A stretch of DNA of 64,000 nucleotides. It comes from Isoetes taiwanensis (Eukaryota > Streptophyta > Lycopodiopsida > Isoetales > Isoetaceae). The translations under genes and the position numbers were made by a program. Numbering within the stretch: the first letter of the stretch is position 1; every line of letters begins with the position of its first letter. The DNA lies in NCBI GenBank assembly GCA_021234155.1, contig JAJEKV010000401.1:172180-236179 (forward strand). The letters are read 5' to 3'. Below the pieces are notes generated by a model that made no database searches, had not been told where the DNA came from, and saw nothing but the letters and a program-made list of their open reading frames with translations. Of the stretch, positions 1-10,349 are shown piece by piece.

Positions 1-1030
1 TTCCACGTCACCCTAAGGTGCATGAGAAAGTATTCAATTCAAGTCAAATGCGTATATACAGACAAGCAACAAACAACTAAACATGTCTTGCACATATACA
101 GTTAAAGCACCATGCCTGCTATGAAGCAATACTCTGCACAACTGTTTCACTTGCAACGAAATTTACAGAAACTCACTCTGTTCACAAACTGCAGAGCAAC
201 TGCAGCTCCATTCCACCCGATAACTAAGCTTCCCAGCAGCGCCTGTCGTGCTGCCCACAAGAACAAACAAATAAACAACATCACGGAGCACGGGGAGTTG
301 AACCCCGCCCACAAAACCTCGTCCCCTGATGCTTCGCCTAAGCAAGACAGAAGGAGCCTAAAAATACACACTGTAAAAGAGCAGAAGAGGGCAGAACAAA
401 ACAAGGAAAATGCATGGAAGAATGGAGATTTGAACCCCACCGATTAAATCGGTACCAGATTTGATTGAATGAAACTTCGACTTACCATCAGTGCCGTTAC
501 ACCAACACCATCAGTGCAAGAGCAGAATAGGGCAGAACAAAAGAAGAAATTGCATGCACATGCTTTTGGCTATGGTAGAAGGAAGAATCCAAAATCTCCC
601 CTTCACAAGAAGAAAAATCGCAGATGCCATAGCCTGGCTCCAGATTCTCCATCTGTGCCCCATCGAATCCTGCATCTGTGCCCTCCGAAATTAAATCCAT
701 ATTTACTGCTGCCAGATTACCAGCTCTAAGAATCGATTTGAAGACGTCGGTCGCCTCTGAACCCTGCCAGAATAACTCCGCCATGCCCTGCCCTAACGCC
801 CAAATTCGACACGAACCCCACTTTCCTAATATAGATAGAAACAAAAATGGCACGACTCCAGTTGTAAAAATTAGGCCTTCCCCAAAAAAAAACCAATACA
901 ACCCATTCGACCATTGCCAAACCAAACCCAAATTTGTGAGTCAGCAAAATACCATTTTTAGATACGAATACATGCCTTAACCTTGCAAAATCTTATGTTA
1001 CACGACCCCCCAACAACATTTTGGGAACCT
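1..1030. repeat. Left-truncated copy of a ~1.14-kb dispersed insertion
   Basis: This stretch is nearly identical to 13452-14480. The third paralogous unit (around 51440) runs straight through the site without it, so the block is an insertion or a lineage-specific segment of units 1 and 2. The window cuts its left end. It contains two T-arm/B-box-like stretches on the minus strand (near 295-312 and 425-440), a hint of tRNA-derived sequence. No terminal repeats or convincing coding region were found; the open frames on both strands have no recognisable domain. Confidence 0.6.
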
Positions 1031-2452
1031 AATTCGTGTCAAGTGGATCTTATATTAATGGCTCCAAAATGTGAACTTATATTGTTTGACACGTTGGTTC
1101 TATCTACATTGTTGTTTGACCTATTGATAACATGATTCTATTTTCTATCTTTTGGATGCCACCAATGGCTTTTATATTGATACTCACCGCTCTTTTTTGT
1201 TAAAGTTGTAAATAGCTTGTTCATGTGTCCATAGTCTTTCGAGGCCCAAGAGAGCATACAAAAATAATAATAATAATAATAATATTGGCATTTTAATGCA
1301 CAATATCTATACCCACATGAATTATGATAGACTAACTTGGTTTATTGGCAATGTGCATTCCAATATTTGAAATGGCTTTTTCAAAGGTATATAAATATTT
1401 AGCATTCATGTAATGTATTATCATCTCTAAATATAATTACCACACTTACGTTTGTAAGTTATTGTTCATATTCCCCGTTACCTCCCTGAATAGTTGCAAT
1501 CTTTATTTATACAAAGCAATTCTCCCAAATAGTTGCAATCTTTATTTATACAAAGCTATTCTGTATATGCTAGCTCCAAGTGCATAAAATCGAAGAGTAT
1601 ATGTGTTAAACATTTGAAAACTTAGTTCTCTTGTATAGGTGGACTACACCTATTACTCTTGGTGGTACAAAGTTGCCCCCTTTAACAATATAGGACGCCT
1701 CCTTTAGTATAGAAGAAAAGAGATCTCTTTGTACTTTACCCATTTCTCGTAGGACTATAAAATCATATTCTATTCTATTCTTTAGTATAGAAAAAGAGAT
1801 GAGAACCCATTTGCCATAGTCGCATGAAATGACAAACCCCTTTTATCATATTAGTATCTGTTTGAATAATATATAAGCTAATACAAGCTCTTCACATTTA
1901 GATAATTTGCAGACTAAAATATAACACACAATTGATGATCACTTATCCTTGATTTTCTAAGTAGATCTTCAAAAAGTCTTAGGGGAGTTGAGATCAATTA
2001 CCTAGCTCTCTAGCAATGTATACAATGAAGATAAAACGAAAAGAGATGTTTGCACTATGAAAAAAGCACATTATATAGTGTAGGTAGGCACAAAGTATAT
2101 TTATACGAAAATGTAGAAGCGTCCAATTAAAATATACTCATTCTATTGAGATAGACAAATCAGCCTTGGGCCATTAGATCAAACACATACAATAATTTTA
2201 TAAGATAAGATTAAGTTGTTTTGGTTCGGGACATGTTATAAGATAAGATATTCTGAAAAAACATTAATCTTAAAATGAACATGACAAGCTTCATAGCAAT
2301 AATAATAATTGAATCAACAATTGGCCAAGCTTTAGGATTGCAACAATTGGATTATTTTCCTTCCAAACAATTAATCAACGGGGAAGAAATTAGGATCTTA
2401 TTCTCAATTTCGAAAGAGTCCTTTTAAAATCTTTCGACTAGGGCACTCACTT
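1031..2452. other. 3' flank of 2OGD unit 1, no gene
   Basis: AT-rich flank shared with the 3' flanks of the other 2OGD units (about 14481-16798 and 51440-52610). It holds a short direct repeat (around 1487-1560, the 'atagttgcaatctttatttataca' segment twice) and the 143-bp insertion at 1142-1284. No coding sequence is seen. Confidence 0.6.
1142..1284 (+). mobile_element. Short retroposon-like insertion with (AAT)n tail
   Basis: Units at 14587 and 51541 read directly across this position, whereas unit 1 carries about 143 extra bases ending in a run of AAT repeats. A simple-repeat 3' tail on a short non-coding insert suits a SINE or a heavily 5'-truncated LINE. No clear target-site duplication or internal pol III promoter was found. 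Confidence 0.4.
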
Positions 2453-2821
2453 TTAATACACATTCTTTCCTGCAAAGTGTTGGGTATACACTTCATTAAT
2501 GTAATCTTTGTATGGCATTCGGGTATACTTTGATGGGTTCTTTTCATGGATAAGCTCCGGAATGGGAGCAATGTCAATGGTAGGATCAGGAAATGGGCTG
2601 ACGAAGGAGGCGATAGATATGCGATATTTGCTAGGGTGCACCATCACACGGTGAAGAATACTCTTATATTGTCCATTTGTTAGCTTCTGCACGGTCAAAT
2701 TGACATTAATTAGAACTCAAGTAGGATTAGAGTTTCTTATACGAAAACTTACTTCAATTTGATCACCCATGTTCACGACAAATGTACCCTTTTTGGGTAG
2801 AATCTCACGCCATTGACCGTC
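2453..2821 (-). pseudogene. 2OG-Fe(II) dioxygenase, unit 1: last exon and part of exon 3
   Basis: The last exon (2453-2686) is open and encodes the C-terminal double-stranded beta-helix part: the distal iron-ligand His in an 'LHRVM' context and the 2-oxoglutarate-binding Arg-x-Ser (here R-I-S). A short intron follows (donor reads GTAAGT), then the end of exon 3. At 2821 the homology with the intact copy (52611-53913) stops in mid-exon and the sequence continues into a different gene fragment. The HxD ligands and everything N-terminal are missing, so this is a 3' gene fragment. Confidence 0.85.
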
Positions 2822-2884
2822 TTGGCTAATAAGTGACGTTCTTTTATTGGCTTCGTCGTACTTAAAGCAACACTCTAGAGCGCA
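2822..2884 (-). pseudogene. Fragment of the unrecognised gene found at 48.7 kb
   Basis: These 63 bases match 48755-48817, inside the unrecognised minus-strand gene described at 48658-50400. The same gene resumes at 10378 after the Helitron, so 2822-2884 and 10378 onward were once contiguous. The left junction at 2821 fuses it to the truncated dioxygenase exon. Confidence 0.75.
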
Positions 2885-3010
2885 TCTTATATCATAATGT
2901 TATACCGTAAGTGTGTAGTGCATCGAGCCCTAATTTGAATGGCCGAGATCATCTGGATGCATCCGAAGGCCTAGATTTATTGCACGACTTACCAACACTG
3001 TGATTGGTCA

Positions 3011-4043
3011 TGCTTCGATCTCTTAAGGGGAAAGGGAACTGGAAAGAGAGAATGTGAAGGGCAAAAAGGCATGGGGAAAAGGAAAAAGGGTAAAAGGGAA
3101 AAGGGTGGGGATAAGAGAAGAGAAAAAGGCATGGAAAACGAAAAAGGGAAAGGGAACCTGGGAAAAGGGCACGAGAAAAGGAGGAAGAGATAAAGTGGAA
3201 AAGGTAAATGGAAAGGGCGTGAAAAAAAAAGGGAAGAGGAAAAGGTTGAAAAAAGGAGAAAATGAAGGAGAAAAAAAGCATGGAAAAGGGGAGGAGAAAA
3301 AAAGCATGGGGAAAAGGAAGGAGCATGGGAAAAGGGGGAAAAAGAGAAGCGTTGAGGAAAGAGGAAAAAGGAAGGGACAAATGGCATAGGAAAAGGAAAA
3401 AAAAAAGAGAGGGAAAGGGAAGGGAAAAAATGCATCAAGAAAAGGGGAAGAGTGAAAGGTTGGAAAAATGAGGAAAAGGGAAGGGACAAGGGGGAACAAG
3501 AAAAGGATGGGGAGAGGGGAAAAGAAAAGGGGCATAGAAAAAGGGAAAGTGAGAAGAAAGAAAAAGGAAAGGGAAAAGGGGAAAGGGAATCTAGGTAAAG
3601 GTCACAAGGAAAAAGAAAGAGGGAAACGAGAAAAGGGAAGGGGGGAAGGGCATGAGAGAAAAGGGAAGAGGAAAATGGTGAAGAAAGGGAAAAAAGAAAA
3701 AAGGGAAAAGAAAAGGGGCAAGAGAGAAAGGGTGGGGAAAAGAGGAAAATGGGTATAGGAAATAAAAGAATAAAACAAATGTGCAAAAGGCATGGAAAAA
3801 GGGAAAAGGAAAAGGAAAGGAAGGGAAAAAGTGCACAGCAAAAGGATCGGCAAAGGAGGAAAACGGAAAAAAAAAAATCCATCAAGAAAAGGAAATGGGA
3901 AAAAAAGGAAAGGGAAGCAGGGGAGTGATGGAGGGGAGGGAAAGGGAGAGGAAAGGAAAAGAGAAAAGAAAAAGGAAGGGTTGAAAGAAGGGAAAATTGC
4001 ACGGGAAGAGGGAAAGGGTGGGAAAAGGAGGAAAAGGAACAAG
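3011..4043 (+). repeat. ~1-kb polypurine (R.Y) tract
   Basis: The plus strand is almost entirely G and A. Irregular GGGAAA/GAGAAAA runs are interrupted every few tens of bases by a GCATGG or GGCATGAG spacer, so this looks like a degenerate minisatellite. The long frames in all six readings are low-complexity by-products and not genes. Such tracts can adopt triplex (H-DNA) structures; that property is inferred from composition. Confidence 0.85.
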
Positions 4044-4179
4044 GTAGTTGAGTACTTAGAAATCCGTACCTTAAAAATCCGTATGCAAAGATTTTTTAAA
4101 GGTTTTTTAAAAAAATATAAAAATCCTTAGAATACAAATTTTATAGAAATTACAATATAGCCATTACAATATGAAATTC

Positions 4180-4358
4180 TGTTGAGAAATGAGCTTTCTA
4201 TGATTGGGTGGATAGGCTGGGGATCAAACCCAGGACCTCTTGCTTGCAAGCCAAGTACTCTACCACTGAGCTACCGGCCCTTTGATGGGCTTTCGGCACT
4301 CCTCCCACTGAGTCATTCTTCATGTGTGCCCATTACACATACTCCAAAGATTCCAACA
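4180..4358 (-). repeat. Copia 3' LTR (left on plus strand)
   Basis: 179 bp, TGTTG...CAACA ends. It differs from the other LTR by a C insertion in the 'ctcctcccact' stretch and a few bases near position 4345. It contains the tRNA-Ala-like sequence in the sense orientation of the element. Confidence 0.93.
4209..4280 (-). tRNA. tRNA-Ala(UGC)-like sequence inside the LTR
   Basis: A 72-nt segment folds as a tRNA: acceptor G1-G2-G3 opposite U70-C71-C72 with a G3:U70 wobble (the alanine identity element), a D-arm with box A, a 7-nt anticodon loop CTTGCAA (anticodon TGC), a perfect 5-bp T-stem, and A73. Box B reads GGTTTGATCCC. Defects: two mismatches in the acceptor stem and a G-G at the base of the anticodon loop. 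It is probably a captured, degenerate tRNA that may still act as a pol III promoter; there is no evidence that it is charged. Confidence 0.55.
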
Positions 4359-4368
4359 TTCCCCTTAA
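4359..4368 (-). promoter_or_regulatory. Copia polypurine tract
   Basis: Read on the minus strand, a purine-rich AAGGGGAA run immediately precedes the 3' LTR, the position used to prime plus-strand DNA synthesis. Confidence 0.7.
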
Positions 4369-4868
4369 TGGGCACACCAATCCATTCCAGCCTTCACCAC
4401 AATCCATATGCTCCCTCCCTGCAACTCCACCACTCGCTGGAGTTGGGCTTTCCATTGGCCAAGCTTTTTTGCTCATTCTCCCCCCCTACTTGGGGGGCTA
4501 TCCGGTCTTTGTTAAGCACCTCTACTTGGGACCATGGCTCGATACCATGTTGAAATCGCTCCCAATTGCTCACACCTTTTCATCATCTGGCTCGGGGACT
4601 CATGTCTATCAGGAATCCAAGTCCTATAATTCAATCCCGCTATGAATAAGGAACCTGCTATTTTCACCTGTCGGCAGGCTCCAGAGATACGCCCAGATTA
4701 TTCATTTCTTATTTTTGTTCTCTCCTAGGTTCACCATCATAATGGTTTCAATTGACAACCATGTTAAAATATAAGCATTAACTACTTAATCGTTAACTTC
4801 TCAACACTCCCCCATAATGTTTATGTTTTAACTGTTTTAACCTGCTCCCCCATAAGCTTTCCTTTCTA
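4369..4868 (-). other. Copia 3' untranslated region
   Basis: About 500 bp between the RNase H stop and the polypurine tract. No open frame with recognisable domains. It contains short repeats of the 'ctcccccata' type. Confidence 0.5.
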
Positions 4869-5198
4869 TCAATTTAAATCACAGCTATTCACTCCCAATC
4901 TCATCCTTAATTCTTGAAATTTGTTTTCTCTTAGAGCCTTAGTAAAGATATCAGCCACCTGCAGATCTGTATGAATGTATTCTACAGAAATAATCTTCCT
5001 TTCTACAATGTCCCTGATGAAATGCATCTGCAGTTCCACATGTTTAGTTCTTTCATGAAATACTGGATTCTTTGTGAGCGCAATACAACTCATATTATCA
5101 CAATGCAACACTGTAGATGTCTTTTGCTCTTCTTCAAGTTCATATAACAGTCTTCTTAGCCATATGATTTCTTTTGTTGCAAGTCTTTGTAGTCGCAT
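4869..5198 (-). pseudogene. Copia RNase H fragment
   Basis: A 109-residue open stretch matches the C-terminal RNase H of Copia polyproteins: 'CDNMSC' with the catalytic Asp, 'RTKHVELQMHFIRD' and the terminal 'ADIFTKAL' motif. It is in a different frame from the main pol stretch and is separated from it by about 650 bp of decayed sequence. Confidence 0.9.
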
Positions 5199-5845
5199 AC
5201 TCGCCTCTCAGAGGAGCGCTTATTGCGGTTTGCTTTTTGCTTTTCCATGCAACTACCGCGACCTCCTAACATCATGGCAAAGCCCGAAAGTGGACCGCCT
5301 TTGTGTCCACATCTCCTCCCGGCCCGAGTCCGTGAAACCTTTTAAATTCAAGTCTGTGGAGTTATATATCAAGCCGTGATCTGCAGTTGCCTTTCAAGTA
5401 TCTTATTATCCGCTTTTTCTTTGTCCAATGTCCTTTTCCGTGATTGTTACAAAATCTACTCATCATATTTATCGCATAGCAAATGTCGTCTAGAACCATT
5501 TGCAAGAAAAAGCAAACAACCGATTAACTGTCTATAAGGCACTCTTTTCCATTTCTTTTTACTCAGATTCTGCTTTTAGGACACATGTCCTTGCAAATTT
5601 TTTGGCCCGGTACTATGGGAGTCTTAGCATTTTTACAATCAATCATGTTAAATTTTCTCAATAAGCTATTGATATGTTTAGATCCGCTTTAAGCATAACA
5701 ACCCTTTCTCTTTATTCCGCACCACTTCCATTCCTAAAAAACTTTTTCAGGTTCTTGAGGTCCATCATCTTGAATCTCTCTGCAAAGATATTCTTGCATT
5801 TTGTAAAGAGTCCAAACTAGTTCCAGCCATGATACCATGATATGA
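5199..5845 (-). pseudogene. Decayed RT/RNase H junction of the Copia
   Basis: This interval should encode the RT thumb and connection. No frame stays open, and stops and indels are frequent. The upstream frame ends exactly where the RT catalytic YVDD box would be expected, so the element cannot make active reverse transcriptase. Confidence 0.75.
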
Positions 5846-8103
5846 TCATCCAATAGATAGTGCGATGATGCATGAATTTGCTCCATCTTTAAACACATAA
5901 AGATTTCCGTCCGCTTTAAGTTTATTGCATCCTTGTTTTCTCAGATGCTCATCTATACATTTATACCACTGTCTGGGTGATTGCCTCAGACCATACACAG
6001 CCTTTTTCAGTTTCCAAACATTATTTTCTCCTTCTTCAAAGCCCGGTGCCTGATACATATAGATTTCCTCCTCTAAGTTCGCATTTAAAAAAGCTGTAGA
6101 TACATCCATGTGATGAACATGCATGGATTTGGCATTTGCAAGTGCTAACAGCAATCTAATACTTGTTAGTTTAACTATTGGAGCAAAAGTCTCATCAAAA
6201 TCATAACCTTTTCTCTGAGAATATCCCTGTGCAACTAGCCTGGCTTTGAACCTCCTTGTTTTCCCATCTGGTTCAGTTTTTATTCTATATATCCACCTGC
6301 ATCCAACGATATTTTTGCCTTTTGGTTTAGTTACAACTTCAAAGGTTTTATTTTCCTGAAATGATTTCATTTCTGCTAACATTGCTTTCCTCCATTCTGC
6401 TTTATTTTCTGATTCCATAGCTTCTTCAAAAGTTTGAGGTACATCTTCTAATACAGCAAGTACATTAAGAATTTCTTCCTCCTTGTGCAATCTCCTACTT
6501 CTGCCCGTATCTAACCTTCCGTATTCATTAGTTTGCATGGCTTCTTCGGTAAGCTTTTCTACTTCAGTTTTTCTTTTCTTTCTAGTCTTTGGTTGAATGT
6601 CCTCCGACATTTTTCCAGCTTGCTCCAACCTGTCAGTACTATCACGATCTTGCTGATTTTCCTTTATTGTTTGCTCTTGCTCATCATATTCAATTTCATT
6701 GTCACTATCGCTGTCATAATCAATGCTAATAGGCTGCTTGCTCTCATTCTTATCTTCAGTGCTTCTAGGAACCACTTCTGCCATTTTGGATTTTCTATAG
6801 AGAGTAGATTCTTCGAATGTTACATCCCTGCTTATCAAAATTTTATTTCTTGTTGGCTGAAACATTCTATATGCTTTGCTCTCTACATCATAACCTACTA
6901 AAAATGCAACATGAGCTCGATCATCTAATTTCTTCCTAGTTTCTGCTGGTACATGAACGTAACCTAGACATCCATAAGCTTTGAATTCTGAAAAACTTAT
7001 ATGAGCATTTGCATTCCATAGTTCTTCAGGCAATTGTCCACCTGTGCTTGTACTTGGAAGTCTGTTTTGTATGTATACAGCAGTTTTGACGGCCTCCTCC
7101 CAGAGATAATTGGGCAATCCTGTGTGCTTGAGCATCGCTCTGGTTGCATTCAAAATAGTGCGATTTTTCCTTTCAGAGACCCCATTTTGCTGTGGACTGT
7201 ATGTGCATGTTAGCTGTCTAACAATTCCATGTAGCTTGCAAAAGGTTTTAAATCTCCCAGACAGATATTCTCTTCCTCTGTCACTTCGCAAGCACTTTAA
7301 TCGTCTTCCTGTTTCTCTTTCACTCTCAACAACAAACTCTTTAAATGCATTAAAGACCTCATTTTTGCTTCTTAACAAAAAACACTTACATTTTCTGCTG
7401 TAATCATCAACGAAAGTCAGAAAGTACCTTTTTCCAGTTCTGCCAAGTACATTGAGCGGGCCACATAAGTCTGAATGCACAAGCTCTAGTATGTCCTTCG
7501 CTCTCTTTCCCCGTTTCGGAAAAGGCTTTCTTGAGTGCTTTCCTAACATGCATCCATAACAGAGTTTTCTCCTACAACCATTACTTAACTTTCCGTCAAT
7601 CCTTTTTTGTTTAATCAAGCAATCTATATTCTTCAATTGAGTATGCGCCAGACGCTCATGCCATAACCCAGCTGTAGTTTCATCTACATCTACACTATTT
7701 ACACAATATTCATTCTTGAACTCAAATAGATTTTCCACTCGTACAGCCAAAAACTCCACTTTATTATTTCTCATAATTGTGCAAACATATTTGTCAAATG
7801 TACAAATGAAGCCAAGATCAACCAACTGGCTTACAGAAACCAAATTTTTTATTATGCCTGGCACGCATAAAACATGATTTAAATCTACTGCTTTCCCATC
7901 CAGATTAAACAGTTGAAGCATTCCTTCAGTTTGAGCCCTGTGCAATCTCCCATCTCCAAGCTTGACTCTCTTAGCACAAGTAGCTCCTTTTGACTTCAAC
8001 ATTTGAGCATTACTCACTATACTCTTTTCTGCTCCGCTATCTAACACAAATGATTTGGCGGAATTATCAGTCTCACTAAAATGAGAGAGTATAGCGTTAG
8101 GTT
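5846..8103 (-). pseudogene. Copia pol: protease, integrase, RT (truncated)
   Basis: A 733-residue open stretch, readable a further ~18 codons upstream. Domain order: aspartic protease with 'LDSGA' at the start; gag-pre-integrase ('LWHERLAH') and its Cys-rich zinc region; integrase core with 'HSDLCGP' and 'DDYSRK' aspartates and the 'QQNGVSERKNR' segment bearing the Glu; an acidic linker; then the RT domain with 'GCRWIYRIK', 'ARLVAQGYSQ', 'MDVSTAFLNANL' and 'YGLRQSPRQWYK'. The frame stops just before YVDD. The family normally reads through as one gag-pol frame; here a single-base shift near 8125-8135 separates gag from pol. Confidence 0.93.
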
Positions 8104-9169
8104 TTACCTCATTTTCTTCATCAGAGTCCTTCTCTTCAATTCGCTTCCATCAGTAGCAATGTTTACAGCAGCTGCACCTCCTCTTCTACCACCTGCACCT
8201 CCTCTTCTACCACCTCTTCCTCTACCACGCCCTCTGCCACGTCCTCTACCTGCACCTTTAGGCGAAGGACAAGCACTAGAATAGTGCCCAACACCACCAC
8301 AAGTATAGCATGTGATGATCTTCGGACCATTAGGACAATTAATTTTTATATGTCCTATTTCTCCACATAAATAGCAGGGGCCAGAGGTAGAAGACATACT
8401 GCTACTTCTTGGAAAACTCTTTCCTTTCTTAGCCAACAATATTTCAGTGGCCTCTTCTTCTTCTTCTTCATTCATGTAATTTTTCTGCTCAATTTCAGTC
8501 CTGGCTAATATCTCAGCATGTTCTCTATCTCTTGCAACAGAACGAATTAAAGTAGACAAGGTTTTCATGCTAGCAAACATTCTAGATATTTGTAATATTT
8601 TTGCATTCACAGACAAGCCTTCACCTGCAGCCTCAAGATCCGCACAAATTAAGTCAAATTTTGCAAACAGTTCCGTCACATCCTTCTTTCCATCATATTT
8701 CAACATTCTGAGTTCTTTTTCAAGTACATCTATTTGGGATGAGTTTTTCTCCTCAAAGTTCTTAATCAAATATTTCCACATTTCCTTCGGTCCAAGGTTT
8801 CTTATCTTGATCATAATATTTGGTGCCAGTTTTGACATAATTATAGCTCTAGTTTGGCTCTTTTTCAATTCATAATCTTCAGCACTACTAGTAACTTTGA
8901 TTGAAGAACTTACCTCTGGTGACTTTGTAATTGAGCTGCTACTGGCTTCATCTGCAGCCTTTGATTTACTGTCATGCATATCTCAGATCGCCAGATCGTT
9001 TCACTTGGCTCAATTATGCTCCATAATTTTTCAAACACCAGTACTTCTTTGATGTTCTCCTTCCATATCTGAAACCCCTCTTTACCCTTAAACACTTCCA
9101 CAGAATTCAAGAGATACCCTTAAACACTTCCACAGAATTCAAGAGAGTAGCTCCAAAACGAGTCGACAT
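8104..9169 (-). pseudogene. Copia gag (frameshifted)
   Basis: The likely start is the ATG at 9169-9167, 18 nt after the primer site begins. The first codons then run into a 32-bp tandem duplication (9084-9147) that shifts the frame; a second shift lies near 8980. The remainder is open to 8104: an alpha-helical UBN2-type capsid region, two CCHC zinc knuckles ('CYLCGEIGHIKINC' and 'CYTCGGVGHYSSAC') and an Arg/Gly-rich tail. Lengths and order fit a Copia gag. Confidence 0.9.
9084..9147 (+). repeat. 32-bp tandem duplication disrupting gag
   Basis: Two near-perfect adjacent copies (9084-9115 and 9116-9147). Because 32 is not a multiple of three, it shifts the gag frame about 7 codons from where the second copy begins. 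Deleting one copy in silico restores continuity between the ATG at 9169 and the downstream gag frame. Confidence 0.9.
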
Positions 9170-9175
9170 AGTGTA

Positions 9176-9187
9176 GCTCTGATACCA
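9176..9187 (-). promoter_or_regulatory. Copia primer binding site, tRNA-iMet
   Basis: On the minus strand TGGTATCAGAGC directly follows the 5' LTR. It is the standard plant Copia primer site, complementary to the 3' end of initiator methionine tRNA. Confidence 0.95.
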
Positions 9188-9364
9188 TGTTGAGAAATGA
9201 GCTTTCTATGATTGGGTGGATAGGCTGGGGATCAAACCCAGGACCTCTTGCTTGCAAGCCAAGTACTCTACCACTGAGCTACCGGCCCTTTGATGGGCTT
9301 TCGGCACTCCTCCACTGAGTCATTCTTCATGTGTGCCCATTACACATACTCCAGCATTCCAACA
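9188..9364 (-). repeat. Copia 5' LTR (right on plus strand)
   Basis: 177 bp, TGTTG...CAACA ends, followed by the AATTC target duplication. Nearly identical to the LTR at 4180-4358. Confidence 0.93.
9217..9288 (-). tRNA. tRNA-Ala(UGC)-like sequence, second LTR copy
   Basis: Identical to 4209-4280: box A and box B, TGC anticodon, G3:U70 and A73 retained, with the same acceptor-stem mismatches. It lies in the transcriptional orientation of the element, about 80 nt upstream of gag. Confidence 0.55.
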
Positions 9365-9560
9365 AATTCTAAACCTGTAAGCCTACAATTCTAACCCTAA
9401 ACCTAAATTCTAAACCTGTAATCCTAAATTCTCAACATTCTAACCCTAAACCTAAGTGTACACAATGTAAGCCTAAACATTCTAACCCTAAATTTAAACA
9501 TTCTAACCCCAGAAACCTTAATTCTAAACATTCAAACCCTTAAACCTAATGTACACAAAA
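9365..9560. repeat. Degenerate telomere-like repeat
   Basis: Repeated CTAACCCTAAACCTAA and TTCTAAACCT variants resemble the plant telomere unit CCCTAAA, with many substitutions and no perfect long run. It lies in the Helitron, directly beside the Copia insertion point, and is followed by a poly-T run near 9570-9592. Confidence 0.55.
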
Positions 9561-9671
9561 AAAATTAAATTTTTTTTTTTTTTTTTTTTTTTGGCTATCC
9601 CATTCCATAAATTAGAGGACGTGCGGATTTTTATAGAAGATTTTTATGAATAAAAAACGCGTTTTTTAACC

Positions 9672-10310
9672 ACCTTGAAAGGAAGCACGGGAAAAATAGA
9701 AAGAAGAAAAGGGTGGGAAAAAGGGCATGGGAAAAGGGAAATAGAAAAGAAAAAAGAATGGAAAAGGGGGGAAAGAGAGAGAGGCACGAGAAAAAGAAAA
9801 TGAGGAAAATGGAAAAGGGGAAGAGAAAAAGGGAACATGGAAAAGGGAAAGAGGGAAAGGGTGAGGAGATGGAAAAAGGGAAGGTAAAAAGGGCATGGAA
9901 AACGGGAGGGGGAAAAGAAAAATGGAAGGGAAAAGGGCACACAAAAAAAGGAGGAAAAGAGTGGGAAAAGGAGGAAAAGAGAAGGGAAAATAGGCATGGA
10001 AAAGGGCGAAAGAGTAAAAGGTTGAGAAAAAGAGAAGACATGGAAAAAGGGTGGGGAAAAGAGAAGGCATAAAAAAAGATACGGGAAGGGAAAAGGGCAA
10101 AGAAAAAAGAGAAGAGGAAAAAGGTGGAGAAAGGAGCAAAAGGGAAGGGAAAAAGGTTATTGGGAACAGGGAAGGGGGAAGGAAAGGGATGGGAAAACAA
10201 GGAAACATGTGAGAAAGACGAGGAAAAAAAAGAAAAAGAAAAAAAAAAGTAGAGAAAATAAGAAAAAATGAAATGTGGGATAGAGCAAAAGGGAAAGGGA
10301 TAGGGCTTTT
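9672..10310 (+). repeat. Second polypurine tract
   Basis: About 640 bp of GGGAAA/AAAAGG sequence with GCATGG spacers, like 3011-4043 and with purines on the same strand. The two probably belong to one array type within the Helitron. Confidence 0.85.
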
Positions 10311-10349
10311 CTCACTGCATCCCAAAGCATTTACAGGCTCTCAACTTAT

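Larger units (their letters stand above)
4180..9364 (-). mobile_element. Ty1/copia LTR retrotransposon, structurally complete, coding-dead
   Basis: LTRs of 179 bp (4180-4358) and 177 bp (9188-9364) begin TGTTG and end CAACA. A 5-bp target duplication AATTC flanks the element (4175-4179 and 9365-9369). Coding order on the minus strand is gag, protease, integrase, reverse transcriptase, RNase H, the Copia order. The primer binding site matches initiator tRNA-Met and a purine tract abuts the 3' LTR. The LTRs differ at only a few positions, so insertion looks fairly recent. The coding part has several frameshifts, a 32-bp duplication in gag and a decayed RT/RNase H junction. It sits inside the Helitron 2885-10377. 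Confidence 0.95.

Noticed and set aside
2949-4042. Long open frames on both strands across the polypurine tract
   Set aside because: They follow from G/A-only composition (Lys/Gly/Arg on one strand, Phe/Pro/Leu/Ser on the other) and have no domains.
4209-4280. A functional nuclear tRNA-Ala gene
   Set aside because: Two acceptor-stem mismatches, a broken anticodon-stem pair and location inside an LTR make a working tRNA unlikely.
4536-4550. A second primer binding site ('gataccatgttgaa') and a nested LTR
   Set aside because: Only part of the motif is present and no second LTR pair or target duplication surrounds it.
9631-10325. Phe/Pro/Ser-rich open frames to 219 codons on the minus strand
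   Set aside because: Same composition artefact in the second polypurine tract.
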